A DNA stretch of 64,000 nucleotides. Source: a virus. The notes beneath the pieces are model-generated. The model was not told the DNA's origin. It saw nothing but the letters and a program-made list of their open reading frames with translations, and made no database searches. Where the stretch lies: positions 1-64,000 of the IMG/VR virus record IMGVR_UViG_3300031787_000063; one strand, 5' to 3'. Positions 1 through 8,536 of the stretch are shown piece after piece. Numbering within the stretch: position 1 is the stretch's first letter; each line of letters opens with the position of its first letter. The position numbers and the translations under genes were made by a program.

Positions 1-33
1 CAGCCTTTAAATCCTTTTTAATAGGAGAAGATT

Positions 34-201
34 ATGAAAATTAACGCAAACGAAGCGACTGAACTAATAGCCGGAGTGCTAGAAGAACTCAGCAAAAGTG
101 TCTTCCAAGGTAATCACGAACAAGACTTTTTGTGGAGAGCTAGAGTCATCGTTGGTTCTCTTGAAAAGCTTGGTATAGAAGTGGAGTATGAAAATGACTG
201 A
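34..201 (+). CDS. Small hypothetical protein (55 aa)
   Basis: Unrecognised acidic 55-residue protein. The ATG follows an AGGAGAAG ribosome binding site by 5 bases. Its end overlaps the next gene by 8 bases, as expected in this tightly packed early operon. No transmembrane segment or motif is visible. Confidence 0.7.
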   Translation: MKINANEATELIAGVLEELSKSVFQGNHEQDFLWRARVIVGSLEKLGIEVEYEND

Positions 202-358
202 AATACTCTACTGTCCAAAGAACAACGAGCTACTTCTATTCACGGGATGCTACGAACTTGACGTACAGACAAAGACCATGATACTATACTTACAGACTAG
301 GCGTAAGCGAATGGTGACTGTAGCTGCTAGTGAACTTGTACATATAGGATGGTTATGA
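194..358 (+). CDS. Small hypothetical protein (54 aa)
   Basis: Unrecognised 54-residue protein. It starts inside the end of the preceding gene and overlaps the next gene by 4 or more bases, so translational coupling is likely. No recognisable domain. Confidence 0.6.
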   Translation: MTEILYCPKNNELLLFTGCYELDVQTKTMILYLQTRRKRMVTVAASELVHIGWL

Positions 359-570
359 CCTACCTTGAAGCTCGCAACTCCGGTTATCCATTCAACAGAC
401 GCAAGTACAAAGACGGATGGTATATACGAGACTTGAGAAGAAATGTAGACTATGCTATGCGAGACTTGTCTCAGAGATTCTGGAGCGAGAATGATCTTGC
501 GGCAGATGATTGGCATACGGTTAGAGGTACAGGATTAGATCTTGAAACACAGGAGAAAAAACATGAGTAA
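349..570 (+). CDS. Hypothetical protein (73 aa)
   Basis: Charged 73-residue protein of unknown role, rich in Arg, Asp and Tyr. The start may be 349 or the in-frame ATG at 355, which overlaps the previous stop as ATGA; the second looks more typical for this genome. The end overlaps the zinc-ribbon gene that follows. Confidence 0.65.
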   Translation: MVMTYLEARNSGYPFNRRKYKDGWYIRDLRRNVDYAMRDLSQRFWSENDLAADDWHTVRGTGLDLETQEKKHE

Positions 571-808
571 CATAAACGGATATTGTCCTTTCTGTAGTGC
601 AAACTTAGACGGAGACTTAGTAATCAACTATCCCCTTAGTCAAGGCAAGTCCATGGAAGAAGCTCTTGAATATGCTAAGCACTACGCTGGATGGGACGAG
701 TATAAAGAGAAGAATAAATGGGGTAGAGCCATCTCTCTATATTGTAGAGATAGGGACCGCACTGTAGCATATCGTTGTCCTGAATGTAATAAGACTTGGG
801 ATAGATAA
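563..808 (+). CDS. Small zinc-ribbon protein
   Basis: An 81-residue protein with a CPFC pair near the N terminus and a CPEC pair near the C terminus. This four-cysteine arrangement is expected to bind one zinc. The start at 563 is chosen because an AGGAG lies 7 bases upstream; an upstream TTG at 542 would extend into the previous gene without a ribosome binding site. The role is unknown; such proteins often bind nucleic acid. Confidence 0.75.
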   Translation: MSNINGYCPFCSANLDGDLVINYPLSQGKSMEEALEYAKHYAGWDEYKEKNKWGRAISLYCRDRDRTVAYRCPECNKTWDR

Positions 809-823
809 TTTTTCTGTTATAAT
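796..823 (+). promoter_or_regulatory. Sigma70-like promoter with extended -10
   Basis: TTGGGA at 796-801 and TATAAT at 818-823 are separated by 16 bases. A TG dinucleotide one base before the -10 makes it an extended -10 element. It sits 25 bases before the GTG start at 849 and probably drives the replication genes. Confidence 0.65.
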
Positions 824-848
824 AGTAGAAGATATCAAGGAGGCAACC

Positions 849-1310
849 GTGAATATCTTTGTAACTTCATCGTGTCCAATTAAATCAGCTCACTATCTAG
901 ATGACAAGCGTAAAGTAAAGATGGCTCTTGAGTCAACTCAAATGCTTTGCACCGCACTCAATGTCAATGGAGTCAAGACTCCTTACAAGACCGGACATCT
1001 CAATCATCCTTGTACTATTTGGGCTAGAGCTAGTCAACAGAACTGGCTATGGCTTTGGCAACATGCTATGGAACTATGTCACGAATACCGTAGAATTTAT
1101 GGTAAAGAACATGCATGTGTAAAAGTTCTCAATGAAATTAAAAATCAATACAAAGTGCTACCAGATGTAGGACAAACTCCTTTTGCTAACTGTGCAAGAT
1201 CAAAAGAACGTGGTATTGATTTCACTACTGAACAAGATGTAAGCATCGCTTACAAGTTATATCTAAACGAAAGATGGGATAATGATAAACGTGAACCAAC
1301 ATGGAGCTAA
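849..1310 (+). CDS. Conserved phage protein (DKxxVKM...TQMLCTA family)
   Basis: A 153-residue protein starting with GTG after a strong AAGGAGG. It has the hallmarks of a widespread phage family: an N-terminal DDKRKVKMALEST segment, TQMLCTA, a central HPCTIWARAS block and a C-terminal PTW. I recall family members being annotated as hypothetical or as pyrimidine-dimer glycosylase-like, but I cannot confirm any catalytic assignment from the sequence. It lies just upstream of the DNA polymerase, so a DNA-metabolism role is plausible. Confidence 0.75.
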   Translation: MNIFVTSSCPIKSAHYLDDKRKVKMALESTQMLCTALNVNGVKTPYKTGHLNHPCTIWARASQQNWLWLWQHAMELCHEYRRIYGKEHACVKVLNEIKNQYKVLPDVGQTPFANCARSKERGIDFTTEQDVSIAYKLYLNERWDNDKREPTWS

Positions 1311-1311
1311 A

Positions 1312-1515
1312 ATGAAAAGCCTTCTTGAAGTAGAAGAACTATCTGTATCCGAAATTACCCTAAAACAGTTACAAGAATTGCACGATAACCTAGCAGAAGA
1401 ACTCTGTATGGATCAAGACGCACAAACAAACAACGAATTGTTTAAGCGATACGTTAAAGCTTATGATAAACTACAAGAGCTACTAGTAGAGTACCATGAG
1501 AGGAATAATGGATAA
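1312..1515 (+). CDS. Hypothetical helical protein (67 aa)
   Basis: Acidic 67-residue protein predicted to be mostly helical. The ATG at 1312 is preferred because a GGAG lies about 5 bases upstream; an earlier ATG at 1282 lies within the previous gene. It overlaps the polymerase start by 8 bases. Function not recognised. Confidence 0.65.
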   Translation: MKSLLEVEELSVSEITLKQLQELHDNLAEELCMDQDAQTNNELFKRYVKAYDKLQELLVEYHERNNG

Positions 1516-3793
1516 ACGATACGTACTTATTGATACCGATGAGAAGTTTCAAGAAGCAGTAGACCATCTCAATAGTGTAGAGTATGTGGCTTATGATACC
1601 GAGACTACTGGACTAAATGTTCGCAAAGAAGAAGTGATTGGGTTCTCTTTTACAGGATCAGTAAAACTAGGCTACTATCTTCCGCTGTATCAATGGAACA
1701 ATAAAACTCAAGAGCTTGAAGATCATCCAACCTTCAATACTATTAAGCAACGTCAGCTATTGGATATTTTAAAAACCAAGAAACTGATAATGCACAATGC
1801 TTCCTTTGATGTTAGGATTACTGCGAACTTTTTTAAAGTAAACCTACTGACTAGTCTCCATGCAGATACTCAATTGATGGAGCATACTCTCAATGAGGAA
1901 GGACCGTTTGCTTTGAAAGAAGTTTGTACTATCAAAGCAAAAGAACTAGGACTAGACTCGCAAGACTTTGCCAATCAGGAACAGCTTGAACTAAAAGAAT
2001 CTGTGATAGCTAATGGAGGTAAGTGGATCAACGCTCAGAAAGATATATATAAAGGCGACCTTGCTATTATATCCAAGTATGCTTGTGCTGACGTTGACTT
2101 AACTCTTCGTCTATTTCTCCACAACGAACAGAGATTGATTCAAGAAGGACTACATGATTTCTTCTATAATCAGGAAGTAATGCCGCTGCAGAAGTATGTT
2201 ACTATACGCATGGAGCATAGAGGGGTTCATATTGATCTAGCTCGACTCACAGAACTTTATAATAACATTACAGAAGATATTGTAAAGTATGAACAGGAAG
2301 TGGTAGAATCTTTATACACTCATCCGGCTTGGTCAGCATACATTGAATCTAAACTAAATGAGATCCCTGTATCTAATAAAGGTTCCTTTGCCCAAGAGCT
2401 TTGTCGTAGAGCTAATCTAGATCTTCCTATTTCAGATTCTGGAAAGTTCTCTATAAATAAAAAAACAGTGCAAGCTTTGCCGGAAACTAAATGGAAAGGT
2501 TTTCTCCTTAGTAATGATACAGTATGGTTATCTTCTTTTGACATTCATGATATTAGAGTTGCTCTTTATAAAAAAGAAAACGAAACAGAATATCTTATCA
2601 ACATTCAATCCAAGACACAGCTTGCCGATTTAGTATTCAACTTTATGGGAGTAGAGCCACTAACGAAGACAGCTAAAGGATCTCCTCAGTTCAATGAGGA
2701 TTTCGTTGAAAGCATTTCTAAGGATCATCCTTGGGCTGAGAAGTTACGAGTGTACAATAAGCTTAATAAGATTAGAAGCAGTTACTATGAGAGATTTCTT
2801 GAGAACCATGAAGACGGAGTTTACTATCCCACGTTCAAACAACATGGTACTACTTCTGGAAGATACTCAAGTGACTTCCAACAGTTGCCTCGACCTAAAG
2901 ATGAAGATAGTGTAGAGCATGAACTAGTAAAGAAATACAACGATTCGATTCGAGAACTTGTTATCCCACCTCCGGGCTATGTGTTTATTGATGACGACTA
3001 TGAGTCTCTAGAACCTCGTTGTTTTGCTGATGATGCTGGAGATGAAGCTCTTATTGACATCTTCACAAAGAACCTAGATATGTATTCAGTGGTTGCTATC
3101 ATGGCAGAAAATATCAAAGATGCATCTGCTGATAAGAAAGCTGATAACTTTCTTAAAAAGAAATATCCACAGAAAAGACAGAACGCCAAGGCTTATGCTC
3201 TTGGTATTCGGTATGGGATGAAAGAGTTTAAGTTAGCAAAGAGTTTGGACATCGACGAAGATAAAGCGGCAGAGATTATCAAAAACTATTTCAAAGCTTT
3301 CCCCGGATTGAAAGCTAAGATGGATAAGTATCTTCGAGAAGTCAAAACCACTGGTAAGGTTACTAGTAAGTTTGGAAGAGTGCGACACTTGCCTAGAGCT
3401 AAAGAAATTTACGAAAAATTTGGGGATGGTATTTTAGACTTTAGAAATCTAAAAAAGATTTCGATTAAGACTAATGTTCCAATGGATGAACTAAAGATGA
3501 TTCGTAAAGAATACAATAATCTATTGAACAATGCTTTGAACTTTCCCATCCAATCTGCCGCCACTTCTATTGTAAATAGAGCTGCAATAGCCATGACAAA
3601 GAAGTTTATGGATAATAAAATAGATGCTTGGGTTAGTTTACAGATTCACGATCAGCTAGTTACAACTTGTAGAAAAGAGCTTTGTGAGAATGGAAAAGTT
3701 ATTGTACAATATGCTATGGAGGAAACTAATAAATTAGCCATGCCTCTTATAGCTAAACCAGAAATAGCAAGAAATTTAAGGGAAGGTCATTAA
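1508..3793 (+). CDS. polA: Family A DNA polymerase with 3'-5' exonuclease
   Basis: A 761-residue replicative polymerase. The N-terminal DEDDy exonuclease shows YDTETTGL (D30, E32), HNASFD near residue 96-101 and YACADVDLTLRL. The polymerase domain shows TTSGRYSS, motif A DDDYESLEPR near 493-503, motif B R557-x3-K561-x7-Y569-G570, and motif C H714-D715-Q716. Two details stand out. The position equivalent to E. coli Phe762 is Leu565. The usual HDE of motif C is HDQ. There is no 5'-3' exonuclease domain. The start at 1508 follows AGAGGA; the upstream in-frame ATG at 1496 lies in the previous gene. Its helicase and primase partners are not in the window. Confidence 0.95.
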   Translation: MDKRYVLIDTDEKFQEAVDHLNSVEYVAYDTETTGLNVRKEEVIGFSFTGSVKLGYYLPLYQWNNKTQELEDHPTFNTIKQRQLLDILKTKKLIMHNASFDVRITANFFKVNLLTSLHADTQLMEHTLNEEGPFALKEVCTIKAKELGLDSQDFANQEQLELKESVIANGGKWINAQKDIYKGDLAIISKYACADVDLTLRLFLHNEQRLIQEGLHDFFYNQEVMPLQKYVTIRMEHRGVHIDLARLTELYNNITEDIVKYEQEVVESLYTHPAWSAYIESKLNEIPVSNKGSFAQELCRRANLDLPISDSGKFSINKKTVQALPETKWKGFLLSNDTVWLSSFDIHDIRVALYKKENETEYLINIQSKTQLADLVFNFMGVEPLTKTAKGSPQFNEDFVESISKDHPWAEKLRVYNKLNKIRSSYYERFLENHEDGVYYPTFKQHGTTSGRYSSDFQQLPRPKDEDSVEHELVKKYNDSIRELVIPPPGYVFIDDDYESLEPRCFADDAGDEALIDIFTKNLDMYSVVAIMAENIKDASADKKADNFLKKKYPQKRQNAKAYALGIRYGMKEFKLAKSLDIDEDKAAEIIKNYFKAFPGLKAKMDKYLREVKTTGKVTSKFGRVRHLPRAKEIYEKFGDGILDFRNLKKISIKTNVPMDELKMIRKEYNNLLNNALNFPIQSAATSIVNRAAIAMTKKFMDNKIDAWVSLQIHDQLVTTCRKELCENGKVIVQYAMEETNKLAMPLIAKPEIARNLREGH

Positions 3794-3975
3794 TGCTAGA
3801 AGCAATTTTACTATTAGCATCATCTGCGTGTATCATATTTTTAGTTAACAGTAATTTAAAATTACAGAAAAAAATTAGTAAATATGAATTTGACATCTTT
3901 ATGCAAAATGTGGATAAAGAACTTACATCATATACAAGAGAGGACTACACTGTGGTTGAAAGGATTTTACAATGA
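3793..3975 (+). CDS. Small membrane protein (60 aa)
   Basis: The N terminus is one hydrophobic helix (roughly residues 3-20) followed by a charged soluble tail, a single-pass topology. The ATG overlaps the polymerase stop codon by one base. Function unknown. Confidence 0.65.
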   Translation: MLEAILLLASSACIIFLVNSNLKLQKKISKYEFDIFMQNVDKELTSYTREDYTVVERILQ

Positions 3976-4193
3976 AACGGAGCGAATTTATATCAATGCT
4001 ATCTGAAGTGGTTTCAAGAAGAAACACTGGACATTATTCTTATAATGAAAAAGCTCACGCAGAAGATGTTTTACGTTTTCTAGAAAGTCTTGGAATCATT
4101 GCACCTACTTATGAGAAAACAGTTATTAGGAGAGATATAGAAGCCATACCTTATGAAGATACTATTATTATAAAAGGATGGGAAGATGAGTGA
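3972..4193 (+). CDS. Hypothetical protein (73 aa)
   Basis: Soluble protein of unknown function starting in an ATGA overlap with the preceding stop. It contains an HAEDVLRFLE helical segment. Part of the coupled small-gene string downstream of the polymerase. Confidence 0.65.
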   Translation: MKRSEFISMLSEVVSRRNTGHYSYNEKAHAEDVLRFLESLGIIAPTYEKTVIRRDIEAIPYEDTIIIKGWEDE

Positions 4194-4362
4194 AAAAGAA
4201 GCAGAAGAAGTTTTAAGAAAGTTTCTAGAATATAAAATGATGTGGCATAGTCAAGATAACTATGCTAATAAATATGACGTACATCATGCCATGAACGTAT
4301 TAGGTCCAAAAAAAGTAGATGAAATTACTAAAGAATTTCATAAAATTTGGAATGAAGAATGA
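4186..4362 (+). CDS. Small acidic hypothetical protein (58 aa)
   Basis: A 58-residue ORF with AAGGATGGGAAG just before its ATG, overlapping the previous gene by 8 bases. It is highly charged and predicted helical; no family recognised. Confidence 0.55.
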   Translation: MSEKEAEEVLRKFLEYKMMWHSQDNYANKYDVHHAMNVLGPKKVDEITKEFHKIWNEE

Positions 4363-4418
4363 AACAAATTATTATACTAATAGTTATGATAATTCTTTTA
4401 AATTATATTAAGGCGTAA
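4359..4418 (+). CDS. Possible 19-residue hydrophobic peptide
   Basis: An ATGA overlap with the previous stop opens a 19-codon frame that is almost entirely Ile, Leu, Val and Met. It could be a tiny membrane peptide. The coupled start supports it, but length alone makes this uncertain. Confidence 0.3.
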   Translation: MKQIIILIVMIILLNYIKA

Positions 4419-4419
4419 T

Positions 4420-4680
4420 ATGTTTGCAAAACGAAGTCAAATGATTAAAAATATAGAAGAAAAAATAAAAAGTTGTGGACCTAACACATCTCAAACAGCA
4501 GAAAAAATTCTTGAATTAGTAGAGATGTTTATGGAGCCAAAGTTAAGACCTCTTACTAAAAAAGAAGTTGATGACCATGTCTTAGTAAAGCAGGTTCATG
4601 CGTCAAGAAAAGATGAAGTCAGAGAATACGTAAGTAACCTCGATTATGAAAAAAAACGTGAATGGATTCCGGAGGAATAA
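4420..4680 (+). CDS. Hypothetical protein (86 aa)
   Basis: Soluble, charged 86-residue protein with no recognised domain. The ATG follows an AAGGCG sequence by 4 bases, and its stop overlaps the start of the next lipoprotein gene as TAATG. Confidence 0.65.
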   Translation: MFAKRSQMIKNIEEKIKSCGPNTSQTAEKILELVEMFMEPKLRPLTKKEVDDHVLVKQVHASRKDEVREYVSNLDYEKKREWIPEE

Positions 4681-4817
4681 TGAACTTTAAAACTTTTATT
4701 ACTTTGTTTTTACTTGGCATTTCATGTTCTTGTTCTATTACTTATGAAAAAAATTTCGGAGAAGATGAAGAAGAAAAGCATCAAAGATATCCTGAAACAG
4801 GATCATTTAGACCATGA
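4680..4817 (+). CDS. Small lipoprotein (45 aa)
   Basis: The N terminus is a short signal peptide with a lipobox (LLGISC), followed by a short acidic tail, so a lipid-anchored envelope peptide is predicted. GGAGGA lies directly upstream and the ends overlap both neighbours. Small lipoproteins in phages can act in lysis (outer spanin) or superinfection exclusion, but nothing here decides between them. Confidence 0.6.
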   Translation: MNFKTFITLFLLGISCSCSITYEKNFGEDEEEKHQRYPETGSFRP

Positions 4818-5353
4818 AAAATGAATACTATCTTGGATCAGATATATTACTTATCTGTGAAGCATTTGCAGAAAAAGTAGTGCATACTAACAAAGATGAA
4901 TACTCAAGACGTAAACAATCAGATTTAGCTAAAATAAAAAGAGATATAGTTATAGGTAAACTCGCTGAATGGGGAGTCTATATGATATATCTTCAACGAG
5001 GTAAATCAGTACGCAATTGCCCTGACATGAGCATATATGAAAAAGAAGAAAAATCTTTTGATGCCGATCTTCGTTGGGGGTTATACAATCTACATATAAA
5101 ATCTCAGACATCAGAATCAGCATTTCGTTATGGAGATAGTTGGATATTCCAATCTAAAGATCCTTTATTTGAATTTAGTGGAGACTATGATATAGTAATA
5201 GGGTGTAGGGTTGGAGTAGATGATTTTGAAAGAGGTGCATTTGTAGAGATACTTTTAGAAAAACCTTTTAGAAATCTAATATTCGGAGACACTAAACTAA
5301 GTAAGTTTTCTGGAAATAAAAAAGCTGTTTACTTAAAGGATAATAATGGATAA
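4814..5353 (+). CDS. Possible PD-(D/E)XK-like nuclease-fold protein
   Basis: A 179-residue protein starting in an ATGA overlap. The segment with an early Glu (LAEWGVY), then FDADLRW, then LHIKSQ resembles the spacing of the E...D...xXK core of restriction-endonuclease-fold phage proteins. A His occupies the usual second acid position before the Lys, so activity is uncertain. Its place between polymerase and exonuclease genes fits a DNA-processing role. This is inference from motif spacing only. Confidence 0.5.
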   Translation: MKNEYYLGSDILLICEAFAEKVVHTNKDEYSRRKQSDLAKIKRDIVIGKLAEWGVYMIYLQRGKSVRNCPDMSIYEKEEKSFDADLRWGLYNLHIKSQTSESAFRYGDSWIFQSKDPLFEFSGDYDIVIGCRVGVDDFERGAFVEILLEKPFRNLIFGDTKLSKFSGNKKAVYLKDNNG

Positions 5354-5555
5354 TAAAGGACGTTCTTTGGGTGTAATAAGTTTAGATGACGAATGGTTCG
5401 ATAGTACTGTAGATATGGTAAGAGAGGAATTACAGATTCCTTTTTTAGATTTAGAACAAAAAGAATCATTGGAACGAGTTGTTATGATGAGTATTGCTTT
5501 TTACTTTATGTTTGCAAGAGAGTCTACAAATAAAACTACCAAATTAACTCAGTAG
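5346..5555 (+). CDS. Hypothetical protein (69 aa)
   Basis: Acidic soluble 69-residue protein. It overlaps the preceding gene by 8 bases and ends 5 bases before the exonuclease start. No motif recognised. Confidence 0.6.
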   Translation: MDNKGRSLGVISLDDEWFDSTVDMVREELQIPFLDLEQKESLERVVMMSIAFYFMFARESTNKTTKLTQ

Positions 5556-5560
5556 GTGTT

Positions 5561-6352
5561 ATGAAAGAACTAAGTACAGGACAAATTACTTTTATTGTAT
5601 CTCATTATAAAAAAGGAAAGGGTAGGAAAGCTATAACTCGCTTATTCAACCGTAAGTATGGTACAAATATCACAGAATACTCTATGCGTAGGAAACTTGA
5701 AAAGCTAACAAAAGACGTAGAAAGAGATGTCCCAAAGGTTTTGTATGTAGATATTGAGACAAAACCTTTAAAGGCATGGGTATGGGGTACGTTTGACCAG
5801 AATATTCCACTAGAAATGTTGATTGAGGATTGGTCTGTACTTTCATGGTCGGCAAAATGGGCTGGAGCACCCGAATCGGAAGTCATTTACATGGACAATC
5901 GCAAAAAAAAGGGAAGTGCTTTGACAAATGACAAGGAATTGTTGAAGCCACTATGGAAACTTATGGACGAAGCTGATATAATCATCGGTCAAAACTCTGA
6001 TAGGTTTGATTTACCAAAGCTAAACGCTAGATTTATCGAACATAGCATGGGATGTCCAAGCCATTTTGAATCCATTGATACTTATAAGATGGCTAAGAAG
6101 TTCGGATTCACTTCACACAAACTAGCATACATGACAGCTAAGTTAAATAAGAAATATAAGAAGCAAGATCACTCAGATTTTAGGGGATTTAAGTTGTGGG
6201 ACGAATGTATTAAAGGTAATATAAAAGCATGGAAATCTATGGAAACATATAACAAATACGATGTATTATCTTTAGAAGAACTGTTCCTACAACTAGCAGA
6301 TTTTATTAAAAACGAAAAGGTAGCCTCGGCTTTACGTGTTTATAAAAAATGA
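5561..6352 (+). CDS. RNase H-like 3'-5' exonuclease (DEDDy type)
   Basis: A 263-residue protein. Residues about 1-55 look like a small basic helical (helix-turn-helix-like) region. Residues about 60-255 form a DEDD exonuclease: VLYVDIET (first D and E), IIGQNSDRFDLPKLN (second block) and YNKYDVLSLEEL (Tyr three residues before the last Asp, hence DEDDy). This layout matches the predicted RNase H-like exonuclease family (YprB-like). It is separate from the proofreading domain of the polymerase and may process recombination or replication intermediates. Confidence 0.8.
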   Translation: MKELSTGQITFIVSHYKKGKGRKAITRLFNRKYGTNITEYSMRRKLEKLTKDVERDVPKVLYVDIETKPLKAWVWGTFDQNIPLEMLIEDWSVLSWSAKWAGAPESEVIYMDNRKKKGSALTNDKELLKPLWKLMDEADIIIGQNSDRFDLPKLNARFIEHSMGCPSHFESIDTYKMAKKFGFTSHKLAYMTAKLNKKYKKQDHSDFRGFKLWDECIKGNIKAWKSMETYNKYDVLSLEELFLQLADFIKNEKVASALRVYKK

Positions 6353-6765
6353 TTATAGTAAAAAAACTAGAGTGGATGAGAGACTATGTTGATGCTGTTT
6401 CTCATTTGCTCCCAAAAATTAAACAACTCAAAAAGATTTCCTCAAAGACAGGAAACAAAGAACGCTTCCAACACTGTCACGGATTAATAACTTACTTTGA
6501 TAAAAAATCATTTCGCATTACTTTATATGTAACATACCATGAAACTCTTAGTGATAAAATCATAGACTATAGTACTATAGATCTTCTACAGTATTTAGCA
6601 CATGAGCTTGCTCATTTGGAACATTGGGATCACACTCCGGGACATAAACAATTAGAATGTATCTTAATGGGAATTTTTATGACAAGACTTGCTCAGGATG
6701 GCTATGTTTCAGAAGAAGAAGAGGAAAAAAACGGTTCATTTTATGAAAGGGAGGACGAAGAATGA
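6349..6765 (+). CDS. SprT/WLM-like zinc metallopeptidase
   Basis: A 138-residue protein with HELAHLEHWDHTPGH, that is HExxH plus further histidines expected to bind zinc, as in SprT-like proteins. The acidic C terminus (EEEEE) is unstructured. SprT-family proteins act on DNA-bound proteins in cells and viruses; the phage role is not established. The start overlaps the exonuclease stop as ATGA, indicating coupling. Confidence 0.75.
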   Translation: MIIVKKLEWMRDYVDAVSHLLPKIKQLKKISSKTGNKERFQHCHGLITYFDKKSFRITLYVTYHETLSDKIIDYSTIDLLQYLAHELAHLEHWDHTPGHKQLECILMGIFMTRLAQDGYVSEEEEEKNGSFYEREDEE

Positions 6766-7430
6766 TTATTGCTTTCTCTGGTACTAAATTTGCTGGAAAA
6801 GATACTGCTGCAGAAATACTAATAAAAAGACATGGCTTTAAGAGAATTGGGTTGGCAGACAAATTAAAAGATATTTGTTCTGATGTTTTTCAAATTCCAA
6901 GAGCTGACATGGATGATCCTAGTAAAAAAGAATATCCTTTCAAAAAAGAAGTAACAATAAGTATAGAAAACATTGATGAGTTATTACGGAGGGTTCAAAG
7001 AGATGGATTTGAATTTGACTATGAAGAAATATACAGAGGAGTTTGTAAGAATTTTCATGGTAAAAATCTTACAAGTATTCGTGACATTCTTCAAACTATC
7101 GGCACTGATTTATTTCGCACTTATATTAAAGATGACATTTGGTTAGAGTATATTAAAAAAGAACTTTCGCCAGAAGATAACATTGTAATTACTGATGCTA
7201 GATTTCAGAATGAGAGAGATTTTCTAAAGAAAATGGGAGCTATATTAATTCTCGTTAATAGACCGGGATATGAATCAAAAAGTTCTCATATAAGCGAAAA
7301 CCAGTTAGGATCTCCTTCTGATTATGATGTAGTAGCAATGAATGATTCTAGTATAGGTCATCTGCAATCTAGCATATCTATGTGGTATGAAATGAGAAAA
7401 CATGAGCTTTTACGTTATTCTAGAAAATAA
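6762..7430 (+). CDS. Deoxynucleoside monophosphate kinase
   Basis: A 222-residue kinase with P-loop GTKFAGKDT at residues 6-14, a LADKLKDI segment as in T4 gp1-type dNMP kinases, and VITDARFQNERDFL near residue 145. It converts dNMPs to dNDPs for DNA synthesis. Together with the class II ribonucleotide reductase and ThyX elsewhere in the window it forms the phage nucleotide supply route. Confidence 0.88.
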   Translation: MIIAFSGTKFAGKDTAAEILIKRHGFKRIGLADKLKDICSDVFQIPRADMDDPSKKEYPFKKEVTISIENIDELLRRVQRDGFEFDYEEIYRGVCKNFHGKNLTSIRDILQTIGTDLFRTYIKDDIWLEYIKKELSPEDNIVITDARFQNERDFLKKMGAILILVNRPGYESKSSHISENQLGSPSDYDVVAMNDSSIGHLQSSISMWYEMRKHELLRYSRK

Positions 7431-7767
7431 CTACACTAAAAATGTAGATAATTTAGAAGTGGGGGATCTTGTACTGTGCGAAGATGGATACTACTATCCC
7501 GTCAAAAGTGTACTAGTAACTTCAGGATATCCTTTATTTTGTAGGTTATCTAATGGATTGACCTATTATATTCCAGAAAGAATGTTCATAAAAACAATCA
7601 AAGGGTTTAAAAAACCAGAGCTTTGGGACATTATACCAATTGACAAAACCTTAACTCCTCAAATAGTAAGCGTTACGAATATTGAAAAAATTATGTTTTT
7701 TCGTGATATACTTATAGATGGTAATATGATAACTCCAGAGGGCGTGATTTTTAAATACTCAAGCTAA
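7402..7767 (+). CDS. Degenerate Hint-like domain protein
   Basis: A 121-residue protein. The pattern VGDLVLCEDG, a middle beta-rich block, and a C-terminal LIDGNMITPEGVIF resembles a Hint (hedgehog/intein) fold. The terminal His-Asn and the N-terminal nucleophile needed for splicing are absent, so it is not a working intein. It starts 29 bases inside the kinase gene. The fold call is tentative. Confidence 0.45.
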   Translation: MSFYVILENNYTKNVDNLEVGDLVLCEDGYYYPVKSVLVTSGYPLFCRLSNGLTYYIPERMFIKTIKGFKKPELWDIIPIDKTLTPQIVSVTNIEKIMFFRDILIDGNMITPEGVIFKYSS

Positions 7768-7776
7768 AGGCAAAAG

Positions 7777-8151
7777 ATGGGTAGAAAACGTGATAAAGAA
7801 GAAGATAACCATGAGCAAAATGAAGAAATTATCAAACAACTTAAGGCAGCAAATAGAAGGCTTAAAAGCGATAACCAAAGATTAAAATCAGAAATCGCTA
7901 CTTTGCAGGAAGCTTTTAAGAAAACCAGTATCTACATTAAAAATAATACAGATCAGGTTTCGGTTGAAAAAATTATAGAGGGAGTTAAAAAAGGATCTAA
8001 TCTTGAACAGATTAAAAAAAGTTCTAAATGTGAAAAATGTGGTTCTACTAATGTAAAAGATTTAGCAGTGCCTACAGTTGGTAGAATACTTCTTTGTGGA
8101 GATTGCAAACATCGTAAGGTATTAAAAAATGAGAAAGAAGAAAAAATCTGA
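7777..8151 (+). CDS. Coiled-coil and zinc-ribbon protein
   Basis: A 124-residue protein. Residues about 15-50 form a strongly charged coiled coil; residues about 87-115 hold a CEKCGSTN...LLCGDC four-cysteine zinc ribbon. A nucleic-acid-binding or transcription-associated role is plausible but unproven. It overlaps the HNH gene by 23 bases. Confidence 0.65.
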   Translation: MGRKRDKEEDNHEQNEEIIKQLKAANRRLKSDNQRLKSEIATLQEAFKKTSIYIKNNTDQVSVEKIIEGVKKGSNLEQIKKSSKCEKCGSTNVKDLAVPTVGRILLCGDCKHRKVLKNEKEEKI

Positions 8152-8536
8152 ACCCATACTATCCTCTACTGATAAAAGATTTAGAACTGTTCTAATTTCG
8201 GTATTACGTAGATTTTCTAGATTTTGGGAACCTTCTAATAGCGTATTAAAAAAGGCACGTATTGCTAGAGGCATGTATCAATGTTCTCTTTGTTCCAAAG
8301 TTGTAGGATCAAAAGAAATGAAAGTTGATCACATAGAACCTGTGGTTCCTGTTACAGGATTTACTACGTGGGATGATCTTATATCTAGGCTTTTTTGTGA
8401 AGAGTCGGGACTTCAAGCTATATGCAAACCTTGCCATGACGAAAAAACTAAAAAAGAAAATGAACAAAGAAGGCGTTGTATGAAAGAAAAAGCTGTGTTA
8501 AAATATTACAAGGATAAGATGGATAAAGATGAATAA
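8129..8536 (+). CDS. HNH endonuclease
   Basis: A 135-residue protein with paired cysteines CSLC, the VDHIEPV core (HNH first His) and AICKPCHDEKT (second Cys pair and final His). This is a complete zinc-stabilised HNH nuclease of the 5-methylcytosine-restriction/phage type. It is free-standing; it may be a homing nuclease or take part in DNA processing. It is not next to the terminase, so a packaging role is less likely. Confidence 0.85.
   Translation: MRKKKKSEPILSSTDKRFRTVLISVLRRFSRFWEPSNSVLKKARIARGMYQCSLCSKVVGSKEMKVDHIEPVVPVTGFTTWDDLISRLFCEESGLQAICKPCHDEKTKKENEQRRRCMKEKAVLKYYKDKMDKDE

Noticed and set aside
7402-7767. Functional intein
   Set aside because: No N-terminal Cys/Ser splice residue, no terminal His-Asn, and no flanking extein continuity.
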